A stretch of DNA of 64,000 nt from Prochlorococcus marinus str. MIT 9401. GTDB taxonomy: Bacteria; Cyanobacteriota; Cyanobacteriia; PCC-6307; Cyanobiaceae. The first letter of the stretch is position 1. Each line of letters begins with the position of its first letter. The stretch lies in assembly GCF_000760095.1 (NCBI RefSeq), contig NZ_JNAR01000015.1, positions 1-64,000 of the forward strand, given 5' to 3'. Positions 22,846 through 30,694 of this stretch are shown piece by piece. A program made the translations under genes and the position numbers. The notes under the pieces were generated by a model. The model saw only the letters and a list, made by a program, of their open reading frames with translations. It searched no databases and had not been told where the DNA came from.

Positions 22846-23186
22846 TCAGAACTAATAAGACTAGTTAAGTTGGTTTTTTTCTCCTCAAGTTCAGTTAATT
22901 TTTCCGATAGATAAGTATTATTTAGTTGCCTTCTAGTTGCTTCGATTGTTAATTCAAGTTGGTTTAAATGTTCTTGTATTTGTTTGGCATAAAAAGGGTC
23001 ATTAGCTTTACTTTTTAAATCTTTCCAAGCCCAATCTCTAAAGCCTGTGGGCATACCCCCTGACAGGTTGCCCGCTTTAACATCATCATCACGCATTTCA
23101 CAAAGTTTATTAAAAATGGTTCTGTAATGATCGGCCTGACAATGTAAATATCCAAAAGCGGGATGAAGTTTGCTAAATCTTGCCAT
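22842..23186 (-). CDS. Hypothetical protein of the packaging-type operon
   Basis: 114 residues. The N-terminus HPAFGYLHCQADHYRTIFNKL has a His/Cys-rich segment; the C-terminal half is a long coiled-coil-like helix (EHLNQLELTIEATRRQLNN, LTELEEKKTNL). Translationally coupled to the next gene (ATGA). The role is unknown; scaffolds and size-redirecting proteins of satellites are often such small helical proteins, but nothing here proves it. Confidence 0.6.
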   Translation of the reverse strand: MARFSKLHPAFGYLHCQADHYRTIFNKLCEMRDDDVKAGNLSGGMPTGFRDWAWKDLKSKANDPFYAKQIQEHLNQLELTIEATRRQLNNTYLSEKLTELEEKKTNLTSLISSE

Positions 23187-23188
23187 TA

Positions 23189-23587
23189 TTAATACCTCCT
23201 ATGATCTACACCATGAGTTTGATTCCAGAGGATTCTTTTCTCTCTAGCTAATTTTTCTTGTTGGTTTAATTCTTTTAGTTTTTCTGTCTTTTCCTTAAAG
23301 GCATTTAGGTATGCTTCCCTCTCCTCCATTTCTTTATTTTTTTTACGCCAATAATCTAAGTCCAGACCTAAGAAAGCTGCTAATGGTTTATCACCTCTAA
23401 CTATTAGAGATTGAACTGTTAGCCCAAAATCTTTTCCTTTATAAGATTGGCCATATTGTCTCTTTGGTAAATATTGTTTAGACATTCCAGGCACTTTTAA
23501 AATTCTTTCTTCAAGTTGCCTTGCAGTCTCCTCATTCTTTTCATAATCGAAGTGGGTTTTATCAATAAGTTCGTTTAAATCAGCCAT
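23189..23587 (-). CDS. Hypothetical protein, first of the packaging-type operon
   Basis: 132 residues; strong ribosome site (GGAGG). A helical start, a basic middle (YLPKRQYGQSYKGKDFGLTV), then a long charged helix (RKKNKEMEEREAYLNAFKEK...) and the end HGVDHRRY. Two bp separate it from the next gene. No family recognised. Confidence 0.6.
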   Translation of the reverse strand: MADLNELIDKTHFDYEKNEETARQLEERILKVPGMSKQYLPKRQYGQSYKGKDFGLTVQSLIVRGDKPLAAFLGLDLDYWRKKNKEMEEREAYLNAFKEKTEKLKELNQQEKLAREKRILWNQTHGVDHRRY

Positions 23588-23835
23588 TAAGAAACCTCCT
23601 TAATTAATCTTCTGGACTGTGGTGAAGAAAGACTATTTAAATTAGCCAATAGTAGGCAGTTATAGTCTTGACTTTTTAAGCCTAATTCTCTTTTTAATTT
23701 GGTCTTAATTAAAGTCACTAAATAATATTTAATTACTGAAATTATACAATAAAAATATAAATTAAGCTATTATTAAAATGTGGCAACACAATAGGTAACT
23801 ACTAGGGAGTTGAGGGGTGCAGCCTTGACTCTCTT

Positions 23836-24084
23836 TTAATTTGACCAAACTTCCTCAGTTCTTCTCCAACCTTGCGAAATTAGTTTTTTCCATATCTCTC
23901 TAGCTTCTTCTAATTTAAATTCTTCTCGCCTTTGGAGTAATGGTGGCTCTTTGCCAAAAACGCCAACTATTTTTCCAGAGTCAACAAAAACATATTTATT
24001 AAATTGATCTTCACTAGCTCTATTCTCAGTAAACCTTCTAACTTCTGATCTATTGGAATTAATAAGCCAATATCCTCTAGCCAT
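23836..24084 (-). CDS. DUF1651 protein
   Basis: 82 residues: GYWLINSNRSEVRRFTENR, YVFVDSGKIVGVFGKEPPLL and EEAREIWKKLISQGWRRTE. Close homologue of the protein at 17288-17551, showing that this family travels with several cassettes. Function unknown. The 248 bp between it and the gene ending at 23587 show no content. Confidence 0.8.
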   Translation of the reverse strand: MARGYWLINSNRSEVRRFTENRASEDQFNKYVFVDSGKIVGVFGKEPPLLQRREEFKLEEAREIWKKLISQGWRRTEEVWSN

Positions 24085-24161
24085 TATTAAATAAGCAATA
24101 AAAAAACAATAATTGATCCAATACTAAAAATTAAGCTCCACTCTTGGGATCTAATTTTCAT

Positions 24162-24518
24162 TTAAAAAACTTGATTTTTCTTCCATTCTTGAAACCACTT
24201 CCACATTAACTTAGATTTTTCTTTTTCAGTCCTTTCCTCTGGTGGCCATTGATGAGGAACTAGCCCACCTAATGCAGCAATATTTCTTGGAGTATCTTTC
24301 CAGAATCCCGCATCACAATTTCTACAGCCCCAAGTTCTATCAATAGGCATATCTGGAATACAGCCAATTAAATAAATATTCTTATTATTAAAATCTTCTG
24401 GACTTGGATAACCTAAAACAGCTTTTCTCACTTCCTTCTTTTTGCATCTGGGGCAAATAGTTGGTTTTCTATCAGTAATAAACCAATCTTCTCTTTCTGG
24501 TATTGGGTTGCATTTCAT
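24162..24518 (-). CDS. Zinc-ribbon-like hypothetical protein
   Basis: 118 residues. CPRCKKKEVR and WGCRNCDAGFW give a CxxC..CxxC zinc site; the start PEREDWFITDRKPTICP and Trp-rich tail (LMWKWFQEWKKN) are distinctive. Eight bp downstream of the small gene at 24526, in one unit with the recombinase. Could bind DNA or be a recombination cofactor; unproven. Confidence 0.65.
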   Translation of the reverse strand: MKCNPIPEREDWFITDRKPTICPRCKKKEVRKAVLGYPSPEDFNNKNIYLIGCIPDMPIDRTWGCRNCDAGFWKDTPRNIAALGGLVPHQWPPEERTEKEKSKLMWKWFQEWKKNQVF

Positions 24519-24525
24519 ATTGAAA

Positions 24526-24705
24526 CTAATCCATTCGAGTTAATAAATAATTCCAATCAACAGTTCCACCATCTTTCTTTGCAGCTTGATCTTCTTCTCT
24601 TAATGCCTTACGAGCTATTTGTAATTCTTTAGGATATTTTTTATCGTTTGCCTCGTCTGGGTCAGAGGTGTAATTAATAATATTGTCTTTAGTCCAGATG
24701 TTCAT
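24526..24705 (-). CDS. 59-residue protein coupled to the recombinase
   Basis: MNIWTKDNIINYTSDPDEAN..., a soluble, charged, helical protein. Its ATG overlaps the TGA of the recombinase gene (ATGA) and its ribosome site AGGAGGT lies inside the recombinase's last codons. Tight coupling to an integrase is the usual place of small accessory factors. Not recognised. Confidence 0.65.
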   Translation of the reverse strand: MNIWTKDNIINYTSDPDEANDKKYPKELQIARKALREEDQAAKKDGGTVDWNYLLTRMD

Positions 24706-25940
24706 TTTTTACCTCCTAATAATTGAGACATTGCATTAGCAAATGCAGCTTTGTTAGTTTTCTTGGTTGCCTTTTGGTAGGCTTCTTCGTGGGTTCTTTG
24801 TTCGTGACCCATTGATGCAGCAAGTGAACCAACATTAATATTTCTGGATGTACCTCTAACGCTATAACTATGTCGGAGACTATATAAACCAAAGTTTTCT
24901 CCTCTAGCTTTAACTATATTTTCAAGACTTACCCAAGCAACAACACTTCTAAGCAAGTCTCTAAGAACACCCGCAGCTCCTCCACTAGTTCCATGTAATG
25001 AGGGTAATTTAATATCTTTGAGTTGCCATCTTGAAATCATGTTCCATTCTTGAACATTTCCATCATCATCAATCAAAGGTAACTCATAAATTACTCTTGG
25101 TTTAGTCATACCTTTACTACTTTTCTTTTGATAACTACAGAACCAGTAAGGCTCACCATTTTCATCTTTTTTAACGTCTAAATGTAATAGCTCTACAGGT
25201 CTTAATCCAAGTAAAGAAATTAATTTAAGTGCATCTTTCAGCATTTCTCCACCATCAAAATTATTTATTAAATTGATAATTTCTTGATCGCTTACAGCGT
25301 GTTTCTTCTGGCTTTGCCAATTAGATGGTTTCTTACCAACGTGTTCTTTTTTATCAGTTTTAGGAAGCCAACTTGCAGGGAAATCCTCTCTCTTAAAGCA
25401 ATACTCTAAGAAGGCAAATAATGAATTAACTTTTATCTGTCTTGATCGGCTGCCCGCTTCAAAATTAATAATGCACTTATCAATTAATTTTGCAGGGTCG
25501 TTTGGTGGTCTATTAGAAGTTAATAATTTAACAGCATCAGTTAAAACTGGTTCATAATCTTTTTTCCAAGTCTTAGGACTAATTGCATTATCAAATTTTG
25601 TTTTATAGATTTCAAAGTTATTTTTTGCTTCCTCCCAATTTAATTTTTCTACTAATTTTGGTGCATCACTTTCAGCTAATTTTGCAGCCTGTTTTAATGT
25701 ATGCTCTCCATCTACCATTAAGGCACGAATATTTCTAACCCTTGCATAACCTTTACCAATTTGATCTTCTGACCACTTAAAAGGTAAAACTATCTCTTGA
25801 AATGGTTTATTTGGTTCTCTAATAACTAATGAAATTTTGTCGCTTTTTGATGCTTTTCTAATCGTCCAACCTTTGCCAAGTTTTCTTACTTGCTTCCTAG
25901 TAGTAGTTTCCCAATCCTTTTTGTTACTAATAACTGGCAA
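24702..25940 (-). CDS. Tyrosine recombinase (integrase) of cassette I7
   Basis: 412 residues, read from a TTG at 25940 as no earlier ATG exists. Residues 1-75 form a basic N-terminal arm-binding-type domain, about 100-215 a SAM-like core-binding domain, 225-412 the catalytic domain. Catalytic residues: R247 (LLGLRPVEL), R356 within YSLRHSYS, H379 (ASMGHEQ) and Y388 (THEEAYQK) as nucleophile. It lies 117 bp from the right tRNA-Pro repeat and reads away from it. It would integrate at the tRNA-Pro 3' end and is the best candidate to move I3 in trans. Confidence 0.93.
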   Translation of the reverse strand: MPVISNKKDWETTTRKQVRKLGKGWTIRKASKSDKISLVIREPNKPFQEIVLPFKWSEDQIGKGYARVRNIRALMVDGEHTLKQAAKLAESDAPKLVEKLNWEEAKNNFEIYKTKFDNAISPKTWKKDYEPVLTDAVKLLTSNRPPNDPAKLIDKCIINFEAGSRSRQIKVNSLFAFLEYCFKREDFPASWLPKTDKKEHVGKKPSNWQSQKKHAVSDQEIINLINNFDGGEMLKDALKLISLLGLRPVELLHLDVKKDENGEPYWFCSYQKKSSKGMTKPRVIYELPLIDDDGNVQEWNMISRWQLKDIKLPSLHGTSGGAAGVLRDLLRSVVAWVSLENIVKARGENFGLYSLRHSYSVRGTSRNINVGSLAASMGHEQRTHEEAYQKATKKTNKAAFANAMSQLLGGKK

Positions 25941-26057
25941 CTAATTTTCCCTCAAATTTCCCTCAAATTCTACCAAACTAGTCCGAATTAGTCCACACTC
26001 TAAACCCTAAAAGTGTTGATATAGCTATAAGTCTCAATTATAGTCTTAATCTTGCGG

Positions 26058-26103
26058 GTGCTTTGGGAGCACTAAGTAGCAGGTTCGAATCCTGTCGCCC
26101 CGA
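26058..26103 (+). repeat. tRNA-Pro 3' repeat, right attachment site of I7
   Basis: 46 bases with two changes (ACTAAGTAGCAGG instead of ACTAGGTCGCAGG), preceded by TATAAGTCTCAATTATAGTC and followed by the AGCGAG..CTCGCT terminator (26126-26150). Confidence 0.93.
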
Positions 26104-26229
26104 CTCTTAAAAACCAAGTTATACTAGCGAGTTTCCAGACTCGCTTTTTTATTGCCTGTCAGTCTCATAAGCCAAAAGGGATCTGTAGGGGGATCTAGAA
26201 TCTTCGAAGATTCTAAAAAGGTGCTTGAT

Positions 26230-26262
26230 TTATAGCAGCAGTGCAAGTAGTAAGCGTTTCAT
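26230..26262 (-). other. Signal-peptide scrap ORF (MKRLLLALLL)
   Basis: Ten codons, then TAA, directly downstream of the membrane-protein gene. Fourth example of an orphan MKRLLLA start in the array. Confidence 0.35.
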
Positions 26263-26266
26263 TGTT

Positions 26267-26587
26267 TTATCTCTTTTCTAATCTTTTTTGTCCTTCTTTT
26301 CTGGCGTTTTCGATTCCTTTTTTTGCAAGTATTGGCGTGGCCACTAATCCAATTAATGTTCCAGATTTTTCTAACTTCTTCTCATCATAATTTGGATTTA
26401 CTATCGCAACAATAACTCCATAGGTAAATCCAATCGCAAAATTACCCAAAAAAACGAACAATAATGGTGTAGTAGTTCTGCGGGTAATGGCATAATATGG
26501 CCCTACAAAAGGTACTACATGAGCTATTGCATAACCCCATCCAACATCTTTTTGCCTGTTTTGAAATCCTTCTAATTTAGTTGTCAT
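26267..26587 (-). CDS. Small membrane protein
   Basis: 106 residues with two to three hydrophobic stretches (YAIAHVVPFVGPYYAITR, LLFVFLGNFAIGFTYGVIVAI, GTLIGLVATPIL) and a basic tail. The pattern of two half-spans around PFVGPYYAI is seen in many small uncharacterised bacterial membrane proteins. Sole complete cargo of I8. A TTGACATTCGATCTAAAAT leader lies about 50 bp upstream. Confidence 0.6.
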   Translation of the reverse strand: MTTKLEGFQNRQKDVGWGYAIAHVVPFVGPYYAITRRTTTPLLFVFLGNFAIGFTYGVIVAIVNPNYDEKKLEKSGTLIGLVATPILAKKGIENARKEGQKRLEKR

Positions 26588-26638
26588 AAGTATTTAATTG
26601 ATTTCCAGAGTTTATCTAATTAGCTAATTCCTATTTAT

Positions 26639-26660
26639 TTTAGATCGAATGTCAATTATT
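26639..26660 (-). promoter_or_regulatory. Conserved leader box of the I8 cargo gene
   Basis: Minus strand: ATTGACATTCGATCTAAAAT, one base off the box consensus, then AAATAGG. The stem-loop is replaced by a short AATTAGCTAATT palindrome. About 50 bp from the start codon. Confidence 0.5.
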
Positions 26661-26848
26661 TCTATTTATCATCAACAAAAAAAGGTACTCGGTCGCAAGG
26701 GGGATCTGTAGGGGGATCTAGAATCTATAAAGACCTTATATAATCTTAGAAGATATCCCTATATTGAATCTCAACCTAGTTCCACCTTCTACAAATAATT
26801 AAGACTATAACTAGGATTTTAAGTAAATCTTACTTGATAGATCGAGTC

Positions 26849-26891
26849 CTTTGGGAGCACTAGGTCGCAGGTTCGAATCCTGTCGCCCCGA
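26849..26891 (+). repeat. tRNA-Pro 3' repeat (attachment site), 43 bp
   Basis: Identical to the tRNA from CTTTGGGAGC to the discriminator; preceded by GATAGATCGAGT. A hairpin and T-run follow (26914-26939), but the stem is imperfect. Confidence 0.94.
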
Positions 26892-27116
26892 CTCTTAAAA
26901 ACCAAGTTATACTAGCGAGTTTCCCAGACTCTTTTTTTTACTGCCAACTATAAGAAAAATAAGACTTAGCGATTATATAGCGATTATTTGCTATACCTTG
27001 CATAACCTTGCTGTCTTAATCGCTGGACATAATTAGGGGTAGCTCCTAAATATAGAAGTCTTTTTACACCCCTAATTCAAAAATTTTTAAATTCTCTTCG
27101 TTTAGCTTTAGAAAGT

Positions 27117-27911
27117 TTAGAAGAATTTAAAACTAGAACTACAGTTTTCTTTTATCCATTTTTCATTCTCTACGCTTTTATAACCAAGAGACTTTGCTTT
27201 TCTAGCATCTGTACAAGCACCTTTAATATCTCCAATTTCTGTTTTTGATATACTGCGAGCTAAGAAGGCATCACTATATTTCTTATTAATTAGTATGGCT
27301 TTACTGTAATCAGAAATGGCCTCGTAGTACTTACTCAAATTGTGCTTTTCAAGACCTCTGTTATAAAAAGCATTACCATTGTTTGGATTCAATTTAATGA
27401 CTTCTGTATAGTCAGCAATTGATCCATATGAATTCCTAATCTTGCTCTTACTCCAGGCACGACCAAAATATGCATCCTCATATGAGGGATTTATATTCAA
27501 TAATTGAGTGTAGTCTGCAATAGATCCATAGTAATTTCCTAATTTACTTTTGCTCAAACCAAGACCATAAAGGGCTTTCTCAAATGATGGATCAATATTT
27601 ACAGCCATTTGATAATCCAAAATTGCTCCAGAGTGGTCATTAATCCGAGCTTTTGCCCAGCCGCGATTGTAGTATGCATCTACATTATTTGGATTTAATT
27701 CAATGGCAGATGTGTAATCATAAATTGATCCAAAGTAATCACCTTTCTCCCCTTTTTCAAAGCCTTTGTCAAAATATGTCTGAAAATCATTCGCATAAAC
27801 TGCAGAGTAAGGAGAGCTAAAAAATGTAAAACCTGCAGTTATTGTTATTGGTTGGATTAGTGGAACTAACGATATTAATCTTCTAGTTGTTCTTTGAAAC
27901 TTTTTGATCAT
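27117..27911 (-). CDS. Secreted TPR-repeat protein
   Basis: 264 residues from ATG 27909-27911; the preceding in-frame codons lack a ribosome site and would spoil the signal peptide (MIKKFQRTTRRLISLVPLIQ..., cleavage after VYA). Six or so TPR units follow, most containing GSIADYT or a variant plus LNPNN/INPSY, very regular with 34-residue spacing. A short Cys-containing end (KGACTDARK, KENCSS). A periplasmic scaffold; partner unknown. Confidence 0.85.
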   Translation of the reverse strand: MIKKFQRTTRRLISLVPLIQPITITAGFTFFSSPYSAVYANDFQTYFDKGFEKGEKGDYFGSIYDYTSAIELNPNNVDAYYNRGWAKARINDHSGAILDYQMAVNIDPSFEKALYGLGLSKSKLGNYYGSIADYTQLLNINPSYEDAYFGRAWSKSKIRNSYGSIADYTEVIKLNPNNGNAFYNRGLEKHNLSKYYEAISDYSKAILINKKYSDAFLARSISKTEIGDIKGACTDARKAKSLGYKSVENEKWIKENCSSSFKFF

Positions 27912-28068
27912 CTTGCAAATATAGTTAGATTCAATCTTATAAAAATTGCATATTATCCACGTGAAACATAACAATTCCGAAACCTATAATTTTGGAAAAA
28001 CTTCATTTTCAAAGACTAAATTGACGAGATGGTAAGATAAATTTTCAAACTAAATATCAAAAAATTGA

Positions 28069-28584
28069 ATGACTGATAAAAAGAGTATTTCATCAGCTTT
28101 AGCTAAAAGAGATAAAAAAGAGAAATATATTATTTATTTCGTTGGTGCGGCAGTATTACTATTTGTGCTTGTAGGACTTAAAGAGATTAGCCAGTCAAAC
28201 CCTTATTTATCTGCTCCTGCTTGGTTTGGATTTTTAGGTGGAATTTTTACACTTTGGAGATTTTGTAAAAAACAAACAGAAAATCCATTTGCATCTATTT
28301 TTAGAACATTAAAAGATGATTATGCCTTTGATAGATACATAACATTGCAATTGTTCAATATTTTCTATGCTATTGGTCAAGGTCTAGGCGTAGGAGCTGG
28401 ATTTGGATTCTTCGTAGATTGGATTCATGCTTTGATATCTAATTCATACTTAAAAGGTGTTTACTTCTCAGGCTTCGTTGTTAGTCTTCTTTCCGTAGTA
28501 ATTTTAAGAGTAACGATAGAAGTCTATTCAATAATTTATAAAGCAGCTATAGAATTCAGAGACTATATGAAAGCAAAAAAATAA
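28069..28584 (+). CDS. Polytopic membrane protein
   Basis: 171 residues with four spans (IIYFVGAAVLLFVLVGL, PAWFGFLGGIFTLWRF, ITLQLFNIFYAIGQGLGVGA, YFSGFVVSLLSVVILR), ending VTIEVYSIIYKAAIEFRDYM. The last two spans and R-x-x-x-E recall DUF4282 but the match is weak. Divergent from the TPR protein with 157 bp between. Function unknown. Confidence 0.6.
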   Translation: MTDKKSISSALAKRDKKEKYIIYFVGAAVLLFVLVGLKEISQSNPYLSAPAWFGFLGGIFTLWRFCKKQTENPFASIFRTLKDDYAFDRYITLQLFNIFYAIGQGLGVGAGFGFFVDWIHALISNSYLKGVYFSGFVVSLLSVVILRVTIEVYSIIYKAAIEFRDYMKAKK

Positions 28585-28759
28585 CATTCTTTTAATAAGC
28601 ACTAGGTTGCAGCTTAGCGATTATTTAGCGATTAAATGCTTATCTTTGCAATACCATGATGCATTATCATTATGAGACTTAAACAAATCCCTGCAATACA
28701 AACTCATAAGCTATAGCCTTACTTGTTTCTTATGGGCATTGTCGCAAATTGCGTACTGG

Positions 28760-28805
28760 GTGCTTTGGGAGCACTAGGTCGCAGGTTCGAATCCTGTCGC
28801 CCCGA
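28760..28805 (+). repeat. tRNA-Pro 3' repeat (attachment site), 46 bp
   Basis: Identical to the tRNA 3' end; followed by the AGCGAGT..ACTCGCT terminator (28828-28852). Confidence 0.95.
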
Positions 28806-28946
28806 CCATTTAAACCCAATTCATACTAGCGAGTCTCCTAACTCGCTTTTTTATTTCTCATTTGTCTTAAAATCTCTGCGGGCGAGGAATGGGCGAGGGT
28901 TTGTATTAGCTTTGGACAACTTTGGAAGGTACGTCGCCCGCTTTAA

Positions 28947-28990
28947 CTACCATTTTGGCTCAGTAACTTGCCACCCTGCAGTAATTAATT
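28947..28990 (-). pseudogene. C-terminal fragment of a DUF1651 gene
   Basis: The frame reads LITAGWQVTEPKW then TAG, identical in protein to the end of the intact gene at 17288-17551. Upstream codons are missing. Confidence 0.7.
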
Positions 28991-29026
28991 ATTTATAGCA
29001 ATTAATCTAAAAATTAATGATTTGAA

Positions 29027-29770
29027 TTATAAACCTCTAATCCTTAACACATATTTAATTGCGTTCTTAACATATTCTGGATCGTCCGTTTCCCATAACT
29101 TAGGGAACTTTTTTTTGAACTTTTCATCATCAAGTATCGATCTTTCTCCTGCCACATCGGCAATAGTTAATAACTCGTCATAAGCCTTTTCAAGATTTAT
29201 GTGTCTGTAGGCATTCTGTACAGAATCAGAAGTCCATTTACCCGATAAAACAATTTGATCGTCATCATAGCAATGGAAGCTTTTCATAGATATAAGTATT
29301 GGTTTCATATCATTCCAACTAAAATATTCTGAATACACTTTCTGAAAGTTCTCAAAAGCTCTGAAATTTTGATCTTCTTGAATAATCTCTTCTTGAATAA
29401 TCTCTTCTTGAATAATCTCTTCTTGAATACTCTCTTCTTGAATACTCTCTTCTTTGTTATTTGTATTTAAGGTCAATGTAGTAAAAAATTCACTGAATCT
29501 TTCAGCAGCCGCAAGTTTTAGTAATCCAATTTTTTCTGATAGAAATTTATCATCATCCTTATATTTTCGAACAGTAATTAAAGTTTCCCATGAACCAGGA
29601 CCATTAATTCTAAATTTTGTACCACTACTTGGTGCTAGGCTACAATCTGATTTTTTCTCAGCAAATAAAGATCGAGTATTTAATGGTAAAAGCAAAACTA
29701 ATCCGACCATTATTGAAATCTTGAATAAGCTTAAATATTTATTTGAATATTTATAGAATTTCAAAACCAT
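29027..29770 (-). CDS. Secreted protein with a Gln/Glu-Ile repeat tract
   Basis: 247 residues. Signal peptide near residues 18-38 (ISIMVGLVLLLPLNTRSLFA), a conserved-looking domain (GTKFRINGPGSWETLITVRK), then five 5-residue units of the type EESIQ/EEIIQ encoded by a 15-bp minisatellite, and a helical C-terminal domain (NLEKAYDELLTIADVAG). The minisatellite keeps the frame and its number could vary. Periplasmic; function unknown. Confidence 0.65.
   Translation of the reverse strand: MVLKFYKYSNKYLSLFKISIMVGLVLLLPLNTRSLFAEKKSDCSLAPSSGTKFRINGPGSWETLITVRKYKDDDKFLSEKIGLLKLAAAERFSEFFTTLTLNTNNKEESIQEESIQEEIIQEEIIQEEIIQEDQNFRAFENFQKVYSEYFSWNDMKPILISMKSFHCYDDDQIVLSGKWTSDSVQNAYRHINLEKAYDELLTIADVAGERSILDDEKFKKKFPKLWETDDPEYVKNAIKYVLRIRGL
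29373..29453. repeat. 15-bp in-frame minisatellite, about five units
   Basis: TCTTCTTGAATAATC-type units repeated with few changes, coding for EEIIQ/EESIQ on the minus strand. A candidate for length variation. Confidence 0.85.
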
Positions 29771-30211
29771 GTTCTAATATTAATCTTTACTTTAATGGAA
29801 ATACTTTAAAAATAATCTTCTACAAAGAATCATTCATTAGATTTAAATTTTTTGTTTAGATTAATTTTCTAGTTCTTTAAGAGCACTAAGTCGCAGGTGG
29901 GCGTCAAACGGGCGAGGATTTGTATATTTATAAAAGAATTTATTGAATGCTTAAGTTAATTTTTTACTTTGTCTTTGGCTTTAACTCAACTTATATGGTA
30001 GTAGTTCAATTAGTATCAAAAATTAGTAGATTTAAAATCATCTTAGTATCAAATCAACTACCTTCTTAAAACAAGAACCCCCTCCAGAAATTCCAACTAC
30101 TGAAAGGGTTATTAAATCGACTCGCAAACTATATTGAATCAATCTATGTCTTGCAGCAAACGTAGAGTATGCTCACGAGGTTTGGCCTCATTTAATTTAT
30201 AGCAAAAAATT

Positions 30212-30427
30212 TCAAACTCCCGCTACTTTTTTTTTCTCTAGTCTTTTTTTTAGGATTGAATAATTTTGTATAGCCCATTTTCGAGAAATATCTAATTCAA
30301 GATCTAACTTTTCTCTAAGTAATTTGCCAATTTTAAATACTTCTACGAAGCCTAGATAAATTATTACAAGCACCTTAATTATATTTATTGCTGAAGTTAT
30401 TATCTTTTCAATTCTTTGATCTTGCAT
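30212..30427 (-). CDS. Small membrane-anchored hypothetical protein
   Basis: 71 residues: one span (TSAINIIKVLVIIYLGFVEVF) followed by a basic helix (KLLREKLDLELDISRKWAIQ, KKRLEKKK). Lies alone in an eroded cassette. Codon use is normal. Not recognised. Confidence 0.5.
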   Translation of the reverse strand: MQDQRIEKIITSAINIIKVLVIIYLGFVEVFKIGKLLREKLDLELDISRKWAIQNYSILKKRLEKKKVAGV

Positions 30428-30651
30428 TTGAACTTATTAAAGCCAACTAAAATTAACAGAGTTAAGAAATTATGCAAATGCAATTAGTCATTGAGGGGGG
30501 GGGGTAGCTGTGGAGGTAGCTAGAGTATATAAAATACCTTATAAGATCTTCGAAGATGTCCCTATATTGAGTCTCAAACTCGTTCCACCCTCCACAAATA
30601 ATTTAGGTTATAACTAGGCTTTTAAGGAAATGGCCTTTGATAGATCGAGTC

Positions 30652-30694
30652 CTTTGGGAGCACTAGGTCGCAGGTTCTAACCCTGTCGCCTCGA
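30652..30694 (+). repeat. Diverged tRNA-Pro 3' repeat
   Basis: CTTTGGGAGCACTAGGTCGC is intact, followed by AGGTTCTAACCCTGTCGCC and TCGA: four changes in the T-arm and acceptor. A GACAAG..CCTGTC terminator follows (30714-30740). Confidence 0.9.

Larger units (their letters stand above)
18887..26103. mobile_element. Cassette I7: autonomous satellite-like tycheposon (7.2 kb)
   Basis: Flanked by tRNA-Pro 3' repeats at 18841 and 26058. Iterons: three TTCCCTCAAA units at 18921-18960 and two at 25946-25968 (112 bp from the core). It encodes an HTH protein, primase, VirE-type helicase, a terminase-small-subunit-like protein with three co-transcribed small genes, DUF1651, a zinc-ribbon protein and a tyrosine recombinase next to the right end. 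There are no capsid or lysis genes, so it resembles a phage satellite that replicates itself and borrows a helper. It is the only cassette in the window with a recombinase. Confidence 0.9.
26104..26891. mobile_element. Cassette I8 (0.8 kb)
   Basis: Iterons: GGGATCTGTAGGGGGATCT at 26178-26196 and GGGGGATCTGTA-GGGGGATCTAGA at 26699-26722, period 12. The left one starts 75 bp after the repeat and the right one 150 bp before the core. ATCTTCGAAGAT follows the left iteron (26200), a one-base variant the right (26743). GGTACTCGGTCGCA, a partial core, precedes the right iteron. One cargo gene and a signal-peptide scrap. Confidence 0.8.
26892..28805. mobile_element. Cassette I9 (1.9 kb)
   Basis: Iterons: TTAGCGATTAT-ATAGCGATTAT at 26966-26987 and TTAGCGATTAT-TTAGCGATTA at 28614-28634, period 11. 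The left one starts 75 bp after the repeat; the right one starts 146 bp before the core. GCACTAGGTTGCAG (partial core) precedes the right iteron. The iteron resembles that of candidate cassette I0. Cargo: a secreted TPR protein and a divergent membrane protein. Confidence 0.8.
28806..30694. mobile_element. Composite of two eroded cassettes (I10 and I10b)
   Basis: Left iteron GGGCGAGGAAT-GGGCGAGGG at 28880-28898 is matched by a right pair at 29899-29917 (GGGCGTCAAAC-GGGCGAGG), period 11, with the partial core GCACTAAGTCGCAGG just before it; but no tRNA repeat follows at the expected distance. A second right end, GGTAGCTGTGGAGGTAGCTA at 30503-30522 with ATCTTCGAAGAT at 30546, belongs to the repeat at 30652 and has no left partner. 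A deletion probably fused two cassettes. 29918-30211 holds nothing else I recognise. Confidence 0.6.

Noticed and set aside
12021-26103. TTCCCTCAAA, TATGTCATA and similar tandem repeats as CRISPR arrays
   Set aside because: Two or three units of 11-12 bp without spacers, found at cassette ends; no cas genes in the window.
28723-28998. 91-codon open frame on + over the attachment site at 28760
   Set aside because: It reads through the tRNA repeat, its terminator and the left iteron, and has no protein-like composition.
29871-29898. AGTTCTTTAAGAGCACTAAGTCGCAGG as a further attachment copy
   Set aside because: It lacks the T-arm and acceptor part and lies directly before a right iteron, like the partial internal cores at 10786, 26689 and 28598.
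10951-30694. Each tRNA-Pro repeat as a functional tRNA gene
   Set aside because: Only the 3' part from the anticodon stem on is present; acceptor 5' strand and D-arm are missing, so no cloverleaf can form.
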